Assembly: GCA_947303185.1 (NCBI GenBank)
Contig: CAMYXF010000009.1
Span: 1-64,000 of the forward strand
Source of the DNA: an uncultured Clostridia bacterium
Lineage (GTDB): Bacteria > Bacillota > Clostridia > Saccharofermentanales > Saccharofermentanaceae
Direction: 5' to 3'
Length of the DNA: 64,000 bases
In this document: positions 50,907 to 59,291 of the stretch, one piece after another
Layout: each line of letters opens with the position of its first letter
Numbering within the stretch: the first letter of the stretch is position 1
The notes under the pieces: generated by a model
Database searches by the model: none
The model's input: the letters and a program-made list of their open reading frames with translations, nothing else
What the model was told of the DNA's origin: nothing
Translations under genes and position numbers: made by a program

Positions 50907-53600
50907 ATGAGAAATCCTTTGATAAAGCGAATTCCAAAAGAACTCGCTTCTGACTGGCACAAATATCTTGTAATCATCCTCTTCATGGTCGGCATGATCG
51001 GCGTTATCTCCGGCATGTACGTCGGCCGAGAGAGCATGGTCTACTCGATCAATAAAGGAAAGACAGAACTTAATCTTGAAGACGGCTGCTTTGAGTTATC
51101 GCACCGCGCTTCTCCCGAACTTCTCGAAAACATCAGCTCCGGCGAGATGGCTGACGTAAGACAGTACTTCATCGACAAGGGCATGGAAGAAGCCGATAAG
51201 GAAGTTGCCGATGCGATCGAAGAAGAACTTAATGAGCAGGTCACAAAAGCAATCGAAGACGGCGTCCGCGCTCAGTGCGTGGCAATGGGTGTAACTGACG
51301 AAGACATAATCCGGAGCTACGTTGATGCAGCCATGGAAGAAAACTTTGATGAGGCTCTTGAAGAAGCACGCAACTCAGATGAGTTCAAAGAAGCTGTAGA
51401 TGAAGCATACGCTGAAGCTCACGACGCTGTTATCGAAGCTGTCGACGAAGAGTGGAATGACATCGCTGAAGAATACAAACTCAACGACGATAACTTCAAG
51501 CCCGTAAAGGTTACGGTCTGCGAACACTTTTACCGCAACGAGTCAGAAGACAATAATAATGACGGTGTTGAAGATGCTACAGTAAGGATCTTCAAGAGTG
51601 ATTCTGAGATCGATCTTGCATCTTTCGTTGAAGGCCGTGCGCCTGAGAACAAAAACGAGATCGCCATCGACAGAAACCACGCTGATACAGTCGGTATTAA
51701 GTTAGGCGATAAGATCACCGTAGGCGGTAAGGAATTTGAGGTCGTAGGACTTCTTTCATACGTTAACTATCTTACGATGCACGAATCAAATACGGACCTC
51801 ATGTTCGACGCGTTCGGCTTCGACGTAGCAATGCTTACACCTGAAGCGTTCAATGAACTCGCTTCACGACTTCACTATAACTATTCGTTCCTGTACGAGG
51901 TAAAGCCTGAAGACAAAGTTGCACAGGCGGATTACTCTGAGAGATTCCTTAAATCTCTTATCACACATTCACTGGTTGACGATAATGAGATCAAGGATTA
52001 CCTCCCGACTTATTTAAGTCAGGCAAGAAACTTCGCTCCTTCAGATATTGAAGGTGACTCCGTTGGAACGGCGATCTTCTGCTACATTCTTATTGCTGTA
52101 ATCGCATTTATTTTCGCGATTACGATCAGCAGCACGATCGATAAAGAAGCATCCGTAATCGGTACTCTGCGTGCATCCGGATACAGCAAGGGTGAGCTTA
52201 TCGTTCACTACATGTCAATGCCCGTTATCGTGACTCTGGCAGGCGCTGCGATCGGCAATGCTCTCGGATATACAGTCTTCCGTGATGCGGCTGTTAAGAT
52301 CTATTTCAACACATACAGCCTTCCCACTCCGGAAGTCGTATGGAGCCCTTCAGCACTTGTTAAGACGACAGTAATTCCGCTCTTGCTGATGTTCCTCATC
52401 AACCTTTTCGTAATCGTGAAGAAGCTCCAGCTGAGCCCTTTGAAATTCTTAAGACACGACCTTGCAAAGTCAAAGCGCACAAAGGCAAGAAGACTTCCTG
52501 CGTGGTCATTCCTTGGCCGCTTCAGATTAAGAGTTTTGTTCCAGAACATGCCGAACTACGCAGTCCTGATCTTCGGTGTCGTCCTTTCGGAACTCATGCT
52601 CTGCTTCGGATTCGGTATTGTCGACTCTCTCGAAAACTACGGCGAGAGGGCGCCTGAAATGGTGTTCGCAGAATACCAGTACATGCTCATGGGATATAAG
52701 GACGAGGACGGAAACGTGATCGTTACCAATGAGGAAAGCGCTGAGAGATTCAGCTGCACAAACCTTCTGTATCCCAAGAAGAAGTCTTCAATGCGTGAAG
52801 GCATGGGAAGCGGCGGTGACGAAGGCGTAACCGTATACGGCATTTCCGACGGAAGCGAATATGTTGCTCTTGCTTCGGATATTCCTGAAAATCACGTATA
52901 CATCTCAAGTGCTTTCGGAAACAAGTTCTACATTAAGACCGGTGACGTCATTACGCTTCACGAAGAATATGAGAATAAGTCCTATGAATTCACGGTCGAC
53001 GGAATCGTTGATTACGAAGGCGGCATTGCCGTATTCATGGACAATGAAAGCTTTAACAAAACATTCGATAAGAAGGACGAAGAATTCTCCGGATACTTCT
53101 CAAGAAACGAGATCACGGATATCGACGTACAGGACATCGCGACAGTCATTACTGCTGAAGATATCTCAAAGGTAACTACGCAGCTTATGCACTCCGTCGG
53201 TGAATTCATGAACATCTTCAAGTATGCGATGATCGTTCTTGCCGCAGCACTTATCTATCTGCTTGCGAAGATCATCATCGAGCGCAACGAACATTCGATC
53301 TCCATGGTCAAGATCCTAGGCTTCAAGAACGGTGAGATCGGATCACTCTACATCGTTCCGACTGCCATCGTGATAACAGTATTTACGGTATTAAGCCTTG
53401 GCATAGGTTACTTCATGATGATCTGGATCTTCCACGAGTTCCTCCTGCAGATGGACGGATACTTCGCGTTCTTCATGAGACCTGTATCGATGGTATTGTC
53501 GGTGGTATATCTGCTCCTGGGTTATGCATTCATATCAATGATCGACTTTATCAGAATCAAGAAGATCCCCATGGATGTCGCACTCAAAAATGCGGATTAA
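50907..53600 (+). CDS. FtsX-family ABC permease with large acidic extracytoplasmic insert
   Basis: This 897-residue protein has a membrane helix near 18-38. An exported region of about 340 residues includes an acidic helical stretch at about 75-200 (MEEADKEVADAIEEELNEQV ... EEARNSDEFKEAVDEAYAEAHDAVIEAVDEEW). A D-N-N-N-D-G-V-E-D loop near residue 217 could bind Ca2+ or Mn2+. Two FtsX blocks follow, near 385-540 and 770-890. The ATG at 50907 follows TAAGGAGG, and an upstream in-frame start lies inside the ATPase gene and is not used. With the metal-type riboswitch upstream, metal-linked export or maturation is a fair but unproved idea. Confidence 0.82.
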   Translation: MRNPLIKRIPKELASDWHKYLVIILFMVGMIGVISGMYVGRESMVYSINKGKTELNLEDGCFELSHRASPELLENISSGEMADVRQYFIDKGMEEADKEVADAIEEELNEQVTKAIEDGVRAQCVAMGVTDEDIIRSYVDAAMEENFDEALEEARNSDEFKEAVDEAYAEAHDAVIEAVDEEWNDIAEEYKLNDDNFKPVKVTVCEHFYRNESEDNNNDGVEDATVRIFKSDSEIDLASFVEGRAPENKNEIAIDRNHADTVGIKLGDKITVGGKEFEVVGLLSYVNYLTMHESNTDLMFDAFGFDVAMLTPEAFNELASRLHYNYSFLYEVKPEDKVAQADYSERFLKSLITHSLVDDNEIKDYLPTYLSQARNFAPSDIEGDSVGTAIFCYILIAVIAFIFAITISSTIDKEASVIGTLRASGYSKGELIVHYMSMPVIVTLAGAAIGNALGYTVFRDAAVKIYFNTYSLPTPEVVWSPSALVKTTVIPLLLMFLINLFVIVKKLQLSPLKFLRHDLAKSKRTKARRLPAWSFLGRFRLRVLFQNMPNYAVLIFGVVLSELMLCFGFGIVDSLENYGERAPEMVFAEYQYMLMGYKDEDGNVIVTNEESAERFSCTNLLYPKKKSSMREGMGSGGDEGVTVYGISDGSEYVALASDIPENHVYISSAFGNKFYIKTGDVITLHEEYENKSYEFTVDGIVDYEGGIAVFMDNESFNKTFDKKDEEFSGYFSRNEITDIDVQDIATVITAEDISKVTTQLMHSVGEFMNIFKYAMIVLAAALIYLLAKIIIERNEHSISMVKILGFKNGEIGSLYIVPTAIVITVFTVLSLGIGYFMMIWIFHEFLLQMDGYFAFFMRPVSMVLSVVYLLLGYAFISMIDFIRIKKIPMDVALKNAD

Positions 53601-53640
53601 AAGAGAAGTGAGACTTAAATTTCTGTAAGTTTTTTGTTGA

Positions 53641-53673
53641 AAAGCAACACATCGGTCCTGATGTGTTGCTTTA
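53641..53673 (+). terminator. Hairpin terminator of the exporter operon
   Basis: AAAGCAACACATC (53641-53653) and GATGTGTTGCTTT (53660-53672) form a perfect 13-bp stem with a 6-nt loop. The T-run is short (TTT then ATC), so termination strength is moderate. Confidence 0.65.
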
Positions 53674-53706
53674 TCAACATTTCCCTCCAACATTGGTCAT
53701 AGTATG

Positions 53707-53774
53707 CCCTGTGTTTAGGTGTTTTAATGAGCTCAAGTTAAAACAAACACAAACAAACTTAAAACAACACAGGG
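53707..53774 (+). promoter_or_regulatory. Leader stem occluding the SD of the mini-prepilin gene
   Basis: CCCTGTGTT (53707-53715) pairs with AACACAGGG (53766-53774), and TGTTTTAA (53720-53727) pairs with TTAAAACA (53759-53766), about 16 pairs with a 4-nt bulge. The right end overlaps GGGAGG, the SD of the gene at 53780. The loop is A/C-rich with no other structure. Confidence 0.6.
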
Positions 53775-53779
53775 AGGAA

Positions 53780-53956
53780 ATGAAAATGAAGAAGTCAATG
53801 AAGTCAAAGAAGGGTATGACACTCGTAGAGATCGTAACAGTAATCGCAATCATCGTAATCCTCGCATCTGTTGCGTACTACGGATACATCCACATCTTTA
53901 AGAGACTCGGCCTCGACGAGTATTTCGTATCACAGAATGTAGAACAGAGTTTATAA
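53780..53956 (+). CDS. Miniature type IV prepilin-like protein
   Basis: This 58-residue protein has a class III signal: a basic stub (KSMKSKKGMTLVEIVTVIAIIVIL), cleavage expected after KKG with the mature Met, then E at mature position 5 and a single hydrophobic helix. The usual globular domain of a pilin (70-120 more residues) is missing. Only YYGYIHIFKRLGLDEYFVSQNVEQSL follows. A terminator follows at 53981, so the gene is not an evident frameshift remnant. It may be a minor pseudopilin or a membrane-anchor peptide. No type IV pilus genes lie in this window. Confidence 0.65.
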   Translation: MKMKKSMKSKKGMTLVEIVTVIAIIVILASVAYYGYIHIFKRLGLDEYFVSQNVEQSL

Positions 53957-53980
53957 TTCGGACAAACATATAAGATCTAA

Positions 53981-54013
53981 GGGGTGTCTTTACAGGTGAG
54001 ACACCCCGTTTTT
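53981..54013 (+). terminator. Rho-independent terminator
   Basis: GGGGTGTC (53981-53988) and GACACCCC (54000-54007) form an 8-bp stem with an 11-nt loop, followed by GTTTTT. Confidence 0.85.
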
Positions 54014-54023
54014 ATGTGTTGGG

Positions 54024-54141
54024 TTCGAAAATCGGGCTAAAAGTACGGCTAGAGCCGTATTGCTAGCCGTATTTCTGAGCAGCGTTTTCAAAAAATCAGG
54101 CTGAAAGTACGGCTATAGCCGCATCAGCAGCCGTATTTTTC
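54024..54141. repeat. Duplicated palindromic repeat (site R4)
   Basis: Two units start at about 54027 and 54089 (period 62 bp): GAAAATCGGGCTAAAAGTACGG, CTAGAGCCGTA; and AAAAAATCAGGCTGAAAG, TACGGCTATAGCCGCA, AGCCGTATTTTT. The internal word here is TACGGC/GCCGTA, where R2 and R3 use TCAGGC/GCCTGA and R1 uses TGCGGC/GCCGCA. The skeleton is otherwise shared. Confidence 0.8.
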
Positions 54142-54224
54142 CTGTTTCTTTTACAAAGACAAATCCATATAATTGAAGTGTACTTAGGGTTACACGCAAT
54201 GACGATAAGAGAGGAATAATCGAT

Positions 54225-54842
54225 ATGGGTTTGTTTTCCAGAAAAGAAACTGACGAACAGATAGTAAAAAGATTGGCTAAGAATGCCGGCAACATGTTCT
54301 CAATGTTCAAGGCATACTTCAATACTTCCAGAGGAGTCGATGCTACAAAGGCATTGATCTTTACATCAGCACTTGCAGGTTACGCCTGCCATCAGGCTGT
54401 CATTGCAGAGAACGGCTCATTCGTCGAAGTTACAACAAAAGACAACAAGAAGTTCTATTTCGGTGACGACGTAAACAAGTATCTCCTTGAGAGCAAAATT
54501 AGCGTAGTCGCTTTCATAACTGCCGTAACTGATGTCCCTACAGAAACTGTTGAGCAGATAGTCAAAGATTTTGCAGGCAGTGTCGGAGAAGAGAACTATA
54601 CGATCTGCGGATATAATCCCAAATCTCTATATACAGAAGTTGAAAGCTGCTGGAACGGCATATACGAGAACATGACTTCCAAATACTGCAAATCACCTTC
54701 CGAGTGGCCGGTTATGCTCGGCATCGTCGTGCAGAATATTCTGATCATGTCACTTAACGCCGGAGCTCCCAAAGATGAAGCCGGAGAGATAGCTATCAAG
54801 TGTGCCGTGGCAATGTCCAAAATGGGCAGCGACTCATTCTGA
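54225..54842 (+). CDS. Hypothetical protein
   Basis: This 205-residue soluble protein was not recognised. It begins MGLFSRKETDEQIVKRLAKNAGNMFSMFKAYFNTSRG. Helices and two strands follow (FVEVTTKDNKKFYFGDDVN), with a Cys-containing C-terminal half (CGYNPKSLYTEVESCWNGIY, CKSPSEWP). An SD GAGGAAT-like precedes the ATG. The downstream gene starts 13 bp on, suggesting co-transcription with the two-helix membrane protein at 54856. Confidence 0.6.
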   Translation: MGLFSRKETDEQIVKRLAKNAGNMFSMFKAYFNTSRGVDATKALIFTSALAGYACHQAVIAENGSFVEVTTKDNKKFYFGDDVNKYLLESKISVVAFITAVTDVPTETVEQIVKDFAGSVGEENYTICGYNPKSLYTEVESCWNGIYENMTSKYCKSPSEWPVMLGIVVQNILIMSLNAGAPKDEAGEIAIKCAVAMSKMGSDSF

Positions 54843-54855
54843 TCCGGGTGTACAT

Positions 54856-55581
54856 ATGGCGGAAAATCAGGATAAACAACCTAAGAAGATAAGCAAGTTT
54901 AAATTCGGACTGATTATTTTTTTCACGTTCTTTTTCAGGTCGTTCATTTTCCTGACAGTGCCCGCTTTGATCTGCCTTATTTTCGGTGCATTCCGAAAAG
55001 AATTACTTATAGTCGGAGCAGTGCTTTTAGCAATTGACCTGTTCATAACTCTCTACTTCACGATTAAAACTGTGAGACTCAAGGGCAGTCACGAGATGTT
55101 TAATTTATTCGTTAATGCTGCCAACGCTGAGAAATCTTCAGACGATTCATATGAGCCTTACAGCAAGCCTGATAAGGATGATCTCTATAGTGAAAAAGCT
55201 CATGAATTAAGGAGCGCGGCATCCTCCGCAAAGTCCGTTAGAGAAGTTTTCGAGATGTATAAAAATGACATTGCAGATATGGCTCTTAATGATGAGACAT
55301 ATATCGTGTACATCAAGAAGGAAAAGTATTTCTTTGATGACCAGATGCATTATGTGTTTAGCTTCGACCGTATGAGGGAAATCAATGACGATATTGAGCA
55401 GCACATGTATATGGATATTCTCTTTGCTCCTGACAGGTTTGACAGCAAGATTGAGAAGTCCTTTGAGAGCAGCATGGATGGTGATGCAGATGCGTTTTTC
55501 GAAGAAGTTGGCACATATCTGGAATCCAATGAATTAATGGATATTGATTTCGACGATATAAACGTGGGTGCATCTTACTAA
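54856..55581 (+). CDS. Hypothetical membrane protein
   Basis: This 241-residue protein has two adjacent membrane segments at about 15-36 and 40-64 (FGLIIFFTFFFRSFIFLTVPALICLIF, ELLIVGAVLLAIDLFITLYFTIKTV). A charged cytoplasmic or surface domain follows (YEPYSKPDKDDLYSEKAHELRSAASSAKSVREVF). No family was recognised. The ATG at 54856 is the first start after the preceding stop. Confidence 0.6.
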   Translation: MAENQDKQPKKISKFKFGLIIFFTFFFRSFIFLTVPALICLIFGAFRKELLIVGAVLLAIDLFITLYFTIKTVRLKGSHEMFNLFVNAANAEKSSDDSYEPYSKPDKDDLYSEKAHELRSAASSAKSVREVFEMYKNDIADMALNDETYIVYIKKEKYFFDDQMHYVFSFDRMREINDDIEQHMYMDILFAPDRFDSKIEKSFESSMDGDADAFFEEVGTYLESNELMDIDFDDINVGASY

Positions 55582-55650
55582 CACCTATTGAATGTTAGCA
55601 TATTCCTGTCCGGAGTTATCTTGTCTTCAGAGGCTTGATATCACGACCAA

Positions 55651-56586
55651 TTACTGAGAGTTTTTCTTACCCTTTTTCTTTACTGCGTCTACGGCATCCG
55701 GTATTAACGAAACACCGCCTGTCATAACACCTACAGCAACTTTCAATGCAACTTTGCCTTTCTTGGATTTAGCAGGTTCTGCAGTTTCGACAGCTTCCTT
55801 TTTTTCTGGCTTTTCGTCTGTTGATGGTTTGTTTTCTACAGCAGAAGTCGGTTTGTTTATTTCACGATAAGCACTTGAAGGAGCATTCGAGCTGTCAACG
55901 ATGACTTCTCTTCCGCAACTGTTACAGATTGCTTTATAGCCGTAATCATCTATGCTCATCATACCGCTGCAAGCCGGACAAACTAAATAATGAGCCGATC
56001 CTGTTTCTTGCTCTTCAATATAATCTTTTATACGCTGGATAGCTTGTTTTTCACTTTCGTCTACACCATCAACTTCAGCAACTTCATCAGCTGCTTTCAG
56101 GTATAGTTTTACATCCTTAAGGTTTACCTTGCGGAGATAATCCTGGAGGTTCATGAAACTTTTTGCAGAGTTTTGATAAGCTTTTACGGCTTTGTCATAT
56201 ACTTCTTGTCCATACTCGTTCAAGATACCGCCAAAGACATAATTTATATAATCTGATTCCGCTTCAGAAAGTTGATTGTCAGCATAAATGATGTAACCGC
56301 ATATGGCTACTTTTGCACAAACTAAACGAACGTCATATTCTGTGTAATTTGGGGCTGCGACAGTCTCCTGTTTTTCCTCGTTTGTTTTAGAAGAGTTCTT
56401 CTCTGGTTCAGCTTTAGCAGCTTGCTGCTTTTCTTGCTTAGCCTTTACAGCTTGCTGTTGCTTTTCTTGTTTAGCCTTTTCTCTCTTGGCTTCCGCTTTT
56501 TTATCTGAAGCTTTTTCGGCAGCATTAAATGCACCTTCAACCGCTTTATCTACAGTTTTCTCTAATAACCACATTCCAAGGCCCAT
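55651..56586 (-). CDS. TerB-like and zinc-ribbon protein with coiled coil
   Basis: This 311-residue protein has an amphipathic helix (GLGMWLLEKTVDKAVEGAFNAAEKASDKK) and a coiled coil of Lys/Gln/Ala repeats (residues 30-70). A helical domain follows, ADNQLSEAESDYINYVFGGILNEYGQEVYDKAVKAYQ ... AADEVAEVDGVDESEKQAIQRIKDYIEE. It resembles TerB (tellurite-resistance-type) domains, with acidic repeats. A single zinc ribbon, CPACSGMM ... CNSCGREV, lies near 205-228. The tail is basic with a hydrophobic segment (VALKVAVGVMTGGVSLIPDAV). It links this zinc-ribbon style to the three paralogues. AT-richness is higher than in its neighbours, which may reflect transfer. Confidence 0.65.
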   Translation of the reverse strand: MGLGMWLLEKTVDKAVEGAFNAAEKASDKKAEAKREKAKQEKQQQAVKAKQEKQQAAKAEPEKNSSKTNEEKQETVAAPNYTEYDVRLVCAKVAICGYIIYADNQLSEAESDYINYVFGGILNEYGQEVYDKAVKAYQNSAKSFMNLQDYLRKVNLKDVKLYLKAADEVAEVDGVDESEKQAIQRIKDYIEEQETGSAHYLVCPACSGMMSIDDYGYKAICNSCGREVIVDSSNAPSSAYREINKPTSAVENKPSTDEKPEKKEAVETAEPAKSKKGKVALKVAVGVMTGGVSLIPDAVDAVKKKGKKNSQ

Positions 56587-56783
56587 GATTTCACCCCCTG
56601 AAGTTAAACAATCTAACTATAATCACATTATAAATTCAGGATTAGGTTTGAATATACTCATTATTGTAAAACTTAAGTAAACACTTAAAACATGTTTCTA
56701 ATTGAGAAATCAAGAATTCGCAACACAAATGCTATAATGACTTTAACTGAAAAGGAAAACAGTTTGTTTGGGGATAATTAAAT

Positions 56784-57287
56784 ATGGATACATTTTCAGA
56801 AGCACTGTTGAGCGAAAAGACAGATAAGATCCCGGAGTCATTTGACTGGTTTGCTCCGCTTTTGGGAGATTGGGATTGTGACTATTACGATGAATATGTT
56901 AAGGGCGAGAAGCGTCATGTAAAAGGTGAGTGGATCTTCAGACGCGTGCTTGAAGGTACGGGAATCCAGGATATATTCATATTTCCTTCAAGAGCAACCA
57001 AGGAAGCTAATCCGCAGCCTGACGGCGAATACGGATCTTCACTTCGAATGTTTAACAAGAATAAAGAGTGGTACGATGTTGTATATACCTGCGCCGGCAC
57101 CATGAAGAGACTTACCTTCAAAAAGGAAGGCGACAGGTTAGTTGGTAAGGTTTTGGATGAGGAGGCCACATTCTGGATCTTCTCTGACATTACGGAAAAC
57201 AGCTTCCACTGGGAGTATGTGAAAGACCAGCAGGACGGTTCACGCGAGCTTGTCTGTGAGATAAGGGGGAAAAGAATAAATGGCTGA
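56784..57287 (+). CDS. Hypothetical protein, lipocalin-like (DUF1579-style)
   Basis: This 167-residue protein has Trp/Gly motifs at residues 20-33 (FDWFAPLLGDWDCDYYDEY), then beta-rich strands (HVKGEWIFRRVLEGTGIQDIFIFP, YGSSLRMFNKNKEWYDVVYTCAGTMKRLTFKKEGDRLVGKV). The pattern resembles small lipocalin or DUF1579-type barrels, but I do not claim the family. It overlaps the next gene by 8 bp (translational coupling) and is preceded by TATAAT at about 56732-56737. Confidence 0.55.
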   Translation: MDTFSEALLSEKTDKIPESFDWFAPLLGDWDCDYYDEYVKGEKRHVKGEWIFRRVLEGTGIQDIFIFPSRATKEANPQPDGEYGSSLRMFNKNKEWYDVVYTCAGTMKRLTFKKEGDRLVGKVLDEEATFWIFSDITENSFHWEYVKDQQDGSRELVCEIRGKRING

Positions 57288-57825
57288 AAGAAAGACTTTA
57301 GGAATAAGAGCTTTTGATTCATTTAAATGGGTACTGCTGATTATGATGATCTCGCTTCTTTCCTTTTTCTCTTTCGGATGCGGCAAAAAGGAAAACACAG
57401 AGACTACGGTTCCTCCGTCATCGCCTGAAGAGTGCATCACAGAAGAGAATCTGGTCTTTTTCTATTACGAAGCTGTTGTGGCAACTCAGGGCGGAAATGA
57501 AAGCACTTCATACAGGCTTTATAAATACACCGATTCTGAGCTGGTGTTGGTCTGGAACCACTATGATACTAGTGATAACCAACACAAAAATTATCGCATT
57601 GTCCCGGCATCAGTCTTTGATGACTGCTTAAAAATTGCTAAGAAGTACAAGATGGGCAAAGGTAAGTGGATAGATGGTGATTGTATAGTCGGCGCAGAAT
57701 TCATTATAGAATATGTTAAAGACGGTAAAACAGTATCTGTCACCTCATCCCATATGCCTGATAATGGTGTGGAAGCTTTTGATGCTGTCAGTAAGGTTCT
57801 GAAACAGGCTTGGGCTGATGCGTAA
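57280..57825 (+). CDS. Lipoprotein, hypothetical
   Basis: This 181-residue protein has an unusually long signal region MAERKTLGIRAFDSFKWVLLIMMISLLSFFSF before lipobox FGCGKK. The mature domain is strand-rich (ENLVFFYYEAVVATQGGNESTSYRLYKYTDSELVLVWNHY ... GAEFIIEYVKDGKTVSVTSSHMPD). No family was recognised. It is translationally coupled to the lipocalin-like gene, suggesting a secreted pair. A pseudogene-like region follows. Confidence 0.7.
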   Translation: MAERKTLGIRAFDSFKWVLLIMMISLLSFFSFGCGKKENTETTVPPSSPEECITEENLVFFYYEAVVATQGGNESTSYRLYKYTDSELVLVWNHYDTSDNQHKNYRIVPASVFDDCLKIAKKYKMGKGKWIDGDCIVGAEFIIEYVKDGKTVSVTSSHMPDNGVEAFDAVSKVLKQAWADA

Positions 57826-57847
57826 AGCGGGGATAACAATTCTTTAA

Positions 57848-58239
57848 ATGGCTCGAAAATGTGTCAGCATCAGTACAAGGGCAGGCTTTCATAAGCCAAA
57901 TCAGGAAGAGATAGAAGCCATACTGCCGTGGCTGATGCGTGAACGAAGAGGCAATATCCTGTTCCCTCAGTTATCATCTGCATAAAGAACACGCTTACCG
58001 AGAATGATAAAGTAAGACTTCTGAAAGGCGGCGATGTCCTTATCGCAGAGGCAACCGTTAAGGATAAGAGACTCAAGAGACTTGCACGCTATTCTTATGT
58101 CAGCTGTGTTGACGCTTCATATTATGAGGACGGCAGAAAATGGGTCCAGTCCTTTGTCGTATCCAAAAGGATCAGCAGAAAAGTGAAGGTCGGAAGCCAG
58201 GGAATAATCATCAAATACAATGCTTCAAACAATAAATGA
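57848..58239 (+). pseudogene. Broken gene, two frames
   Basis: A first frame runs from ATG 57848 to TAA 57985 (45 codons, MARKCVSISTRAGFH ... FPQLSSA). From about 57920 to the TGA ending at 58239 another frame is open, with a protein-like translation KVRLLKGGDVLIAEATVKDK, then YSYVSCVDASYYEDG and FVVSKRISRKVKVG, but with no start codon or SD. A frameshift inside one former gene would join them. No family was recognised, so the parent is unknown. Confidence 0.45.
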
Positions 58240-58299
58240 CTTGATAACAAATTGGTCTTTCTTCCGATGTGAAGACGTATAATGAAAGGTATAAACATT

Positions 58300-58797
58300 A
58301 TGATTCGCAAGGCAAAAGTCGAGGACGGAGACAGAATTGCCGGTATAGAAGTTGAGAGCAGCAGATATGCTTATAAAGACATTCTTTCAGAAGACTTTCT
58401 CTATAGAGATCTGACTGTTGAAAGCCGCGCTCCGGTTCATAAATACTGGATATCTGAAAACCGTTTCGAAGAATACGTTTACGAAGATCAGGATACCGGT
58501 GTTATCAAAGGTATGATGGGCATCGGCATGTGTGAAGACGAAGACAAAAAGGATGCTTTTGAACTTCATTTCCTCTATATCGATCCTGACTTTCTGAGAA
58601 TTGGAACCGGCTCTGAAATGCTTCAGTTTTTCGAGCGTGAAGGCAGGGCGAGAGGATACTCTGAATTTGTTATCTGGGTATTGGAAGATAACGATATGGG
58701 AAAGTATTTCTACGCCAAAAACGGCTACGTTCCTGACGGTAAAGAGAAGATTTTCAAGCGTTGGAATAAACGCGAGATCAGATATGTAAAAGGCTGA
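58300..58797 (+). CDS. GNAT N-acetyltransferase 5
   Basis: This 165-residue GNAT begins MIRKAKVEDGDRIAGIEVESSRYAYKDIL. It has the acetyl-CoA loop LYIDPDFLRIGTGSEMLQFF near residues 90-109, and YFYAKNGYVPDGKEKIF at the end. The TATAAT at about 58279-58284 overlaps an upstream in-frame ATG, so that ATG cannot be used. The ATG at 58300 is chosen and gives a leader of about 10 bases. The substrate is unknown. Confidence 0.85.
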   Translation: MIRKAKVEDGDRIAGIEVESSRYAYKDILSEDFLYRDLTVESRAPVHKYWISENRFEEYVYEDQDTGVIKGMMGIGMCEDEDKKDAFELHFLYIDPDFLRIGTGSEMLQFFEREGRARGYSEFVIWVLEDNDMGKYFYAKNGYVPDGKEKIFKRWNKREIRYVKG

Positions 58798-58819
58798 CGC
58801 TGTCAATGAGGAGTATGTT

Positions 58820-59137
58820 ATGGAAACAATAGGAATAGTTCTTGATCCTTCGAAAATGAGTAATCCCGATCTGGATATCCGTTATGATTTACCGGATAGG
58901 ATTCAAGAGTATACGGACCGCAAAGTAATTGATAACGCTTACGATTATCTTCCTGATCAGAGACTTGTAATCTGGCTTGAAACAGAGAATGCAGCGAAGA
59001 ACGTCGAAGATGTTATCCGCCTGATCAGTACAGAGAAGATCCTTGATAACGATCTGACCCAGGCAGCAGAAGTTTATATTTCTGATATTGAAAATGCAGA
59101 GCTGGATCAGTGCAAAAAGGTGTTTCCTGTAGCTTGA
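58820..59137 (+). CDS. Hypothetical small protein
   Basis: This 105-residue protein was not recognised. It begins ETIGIVLDPSKMSNPDLDIRYDLPDRIQEYTDRKVIDNAYDYL and is acidic throughout. A GAGGAGT SD precedes the ATG, and it follows the GNAT gene by 22 bp. It may belong to a two-gene unit with the GNAT. A duplicated-hairpin module lies downstream. Confidence 0.6.
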   Translation: METIGIVLDPSKMSNPDLDIRYDLPDRIQEYTDRKVIDNAYDYLPDQRLVIWLETENAAKNVEDVIRLISTEKILDNDLTQAAEVYISDIENAELDQCKKVFPVA

Positions 59138-59172
59138 GTGAATCTGATAATATAAACTGGGTTAGCTGAATC

Positions 59173-59262
59173 TGTAATTGTTGCCTCAAAAAAATGCCAA
59201 CAATTATACAAATCCGCAATTTTGTGTAATTGTTGCCCTGAAAAAAGATAAACAATTATACA
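59173..59262. repeat. Duplicated hairpin module, word TGTAATTGTT
   Basis: There are two hairpins: TGTAATTGTT (59173-59182) with AACAATTATACA (59199-59210), and TGTAATTGTT (59225-59234) with AACAATTATACA (59251-59262). The period is 52 bp, and loops have A-rich runs. Both left arms lack the TA present in both right arms, so the two copies have the same defect and must derive from one another. It lies directly before a GNAT gene. Confidence 0.8.
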
Positions 59263-59291
59263 GTTGGGAGCACACCTTATTGGAGAAAAAC

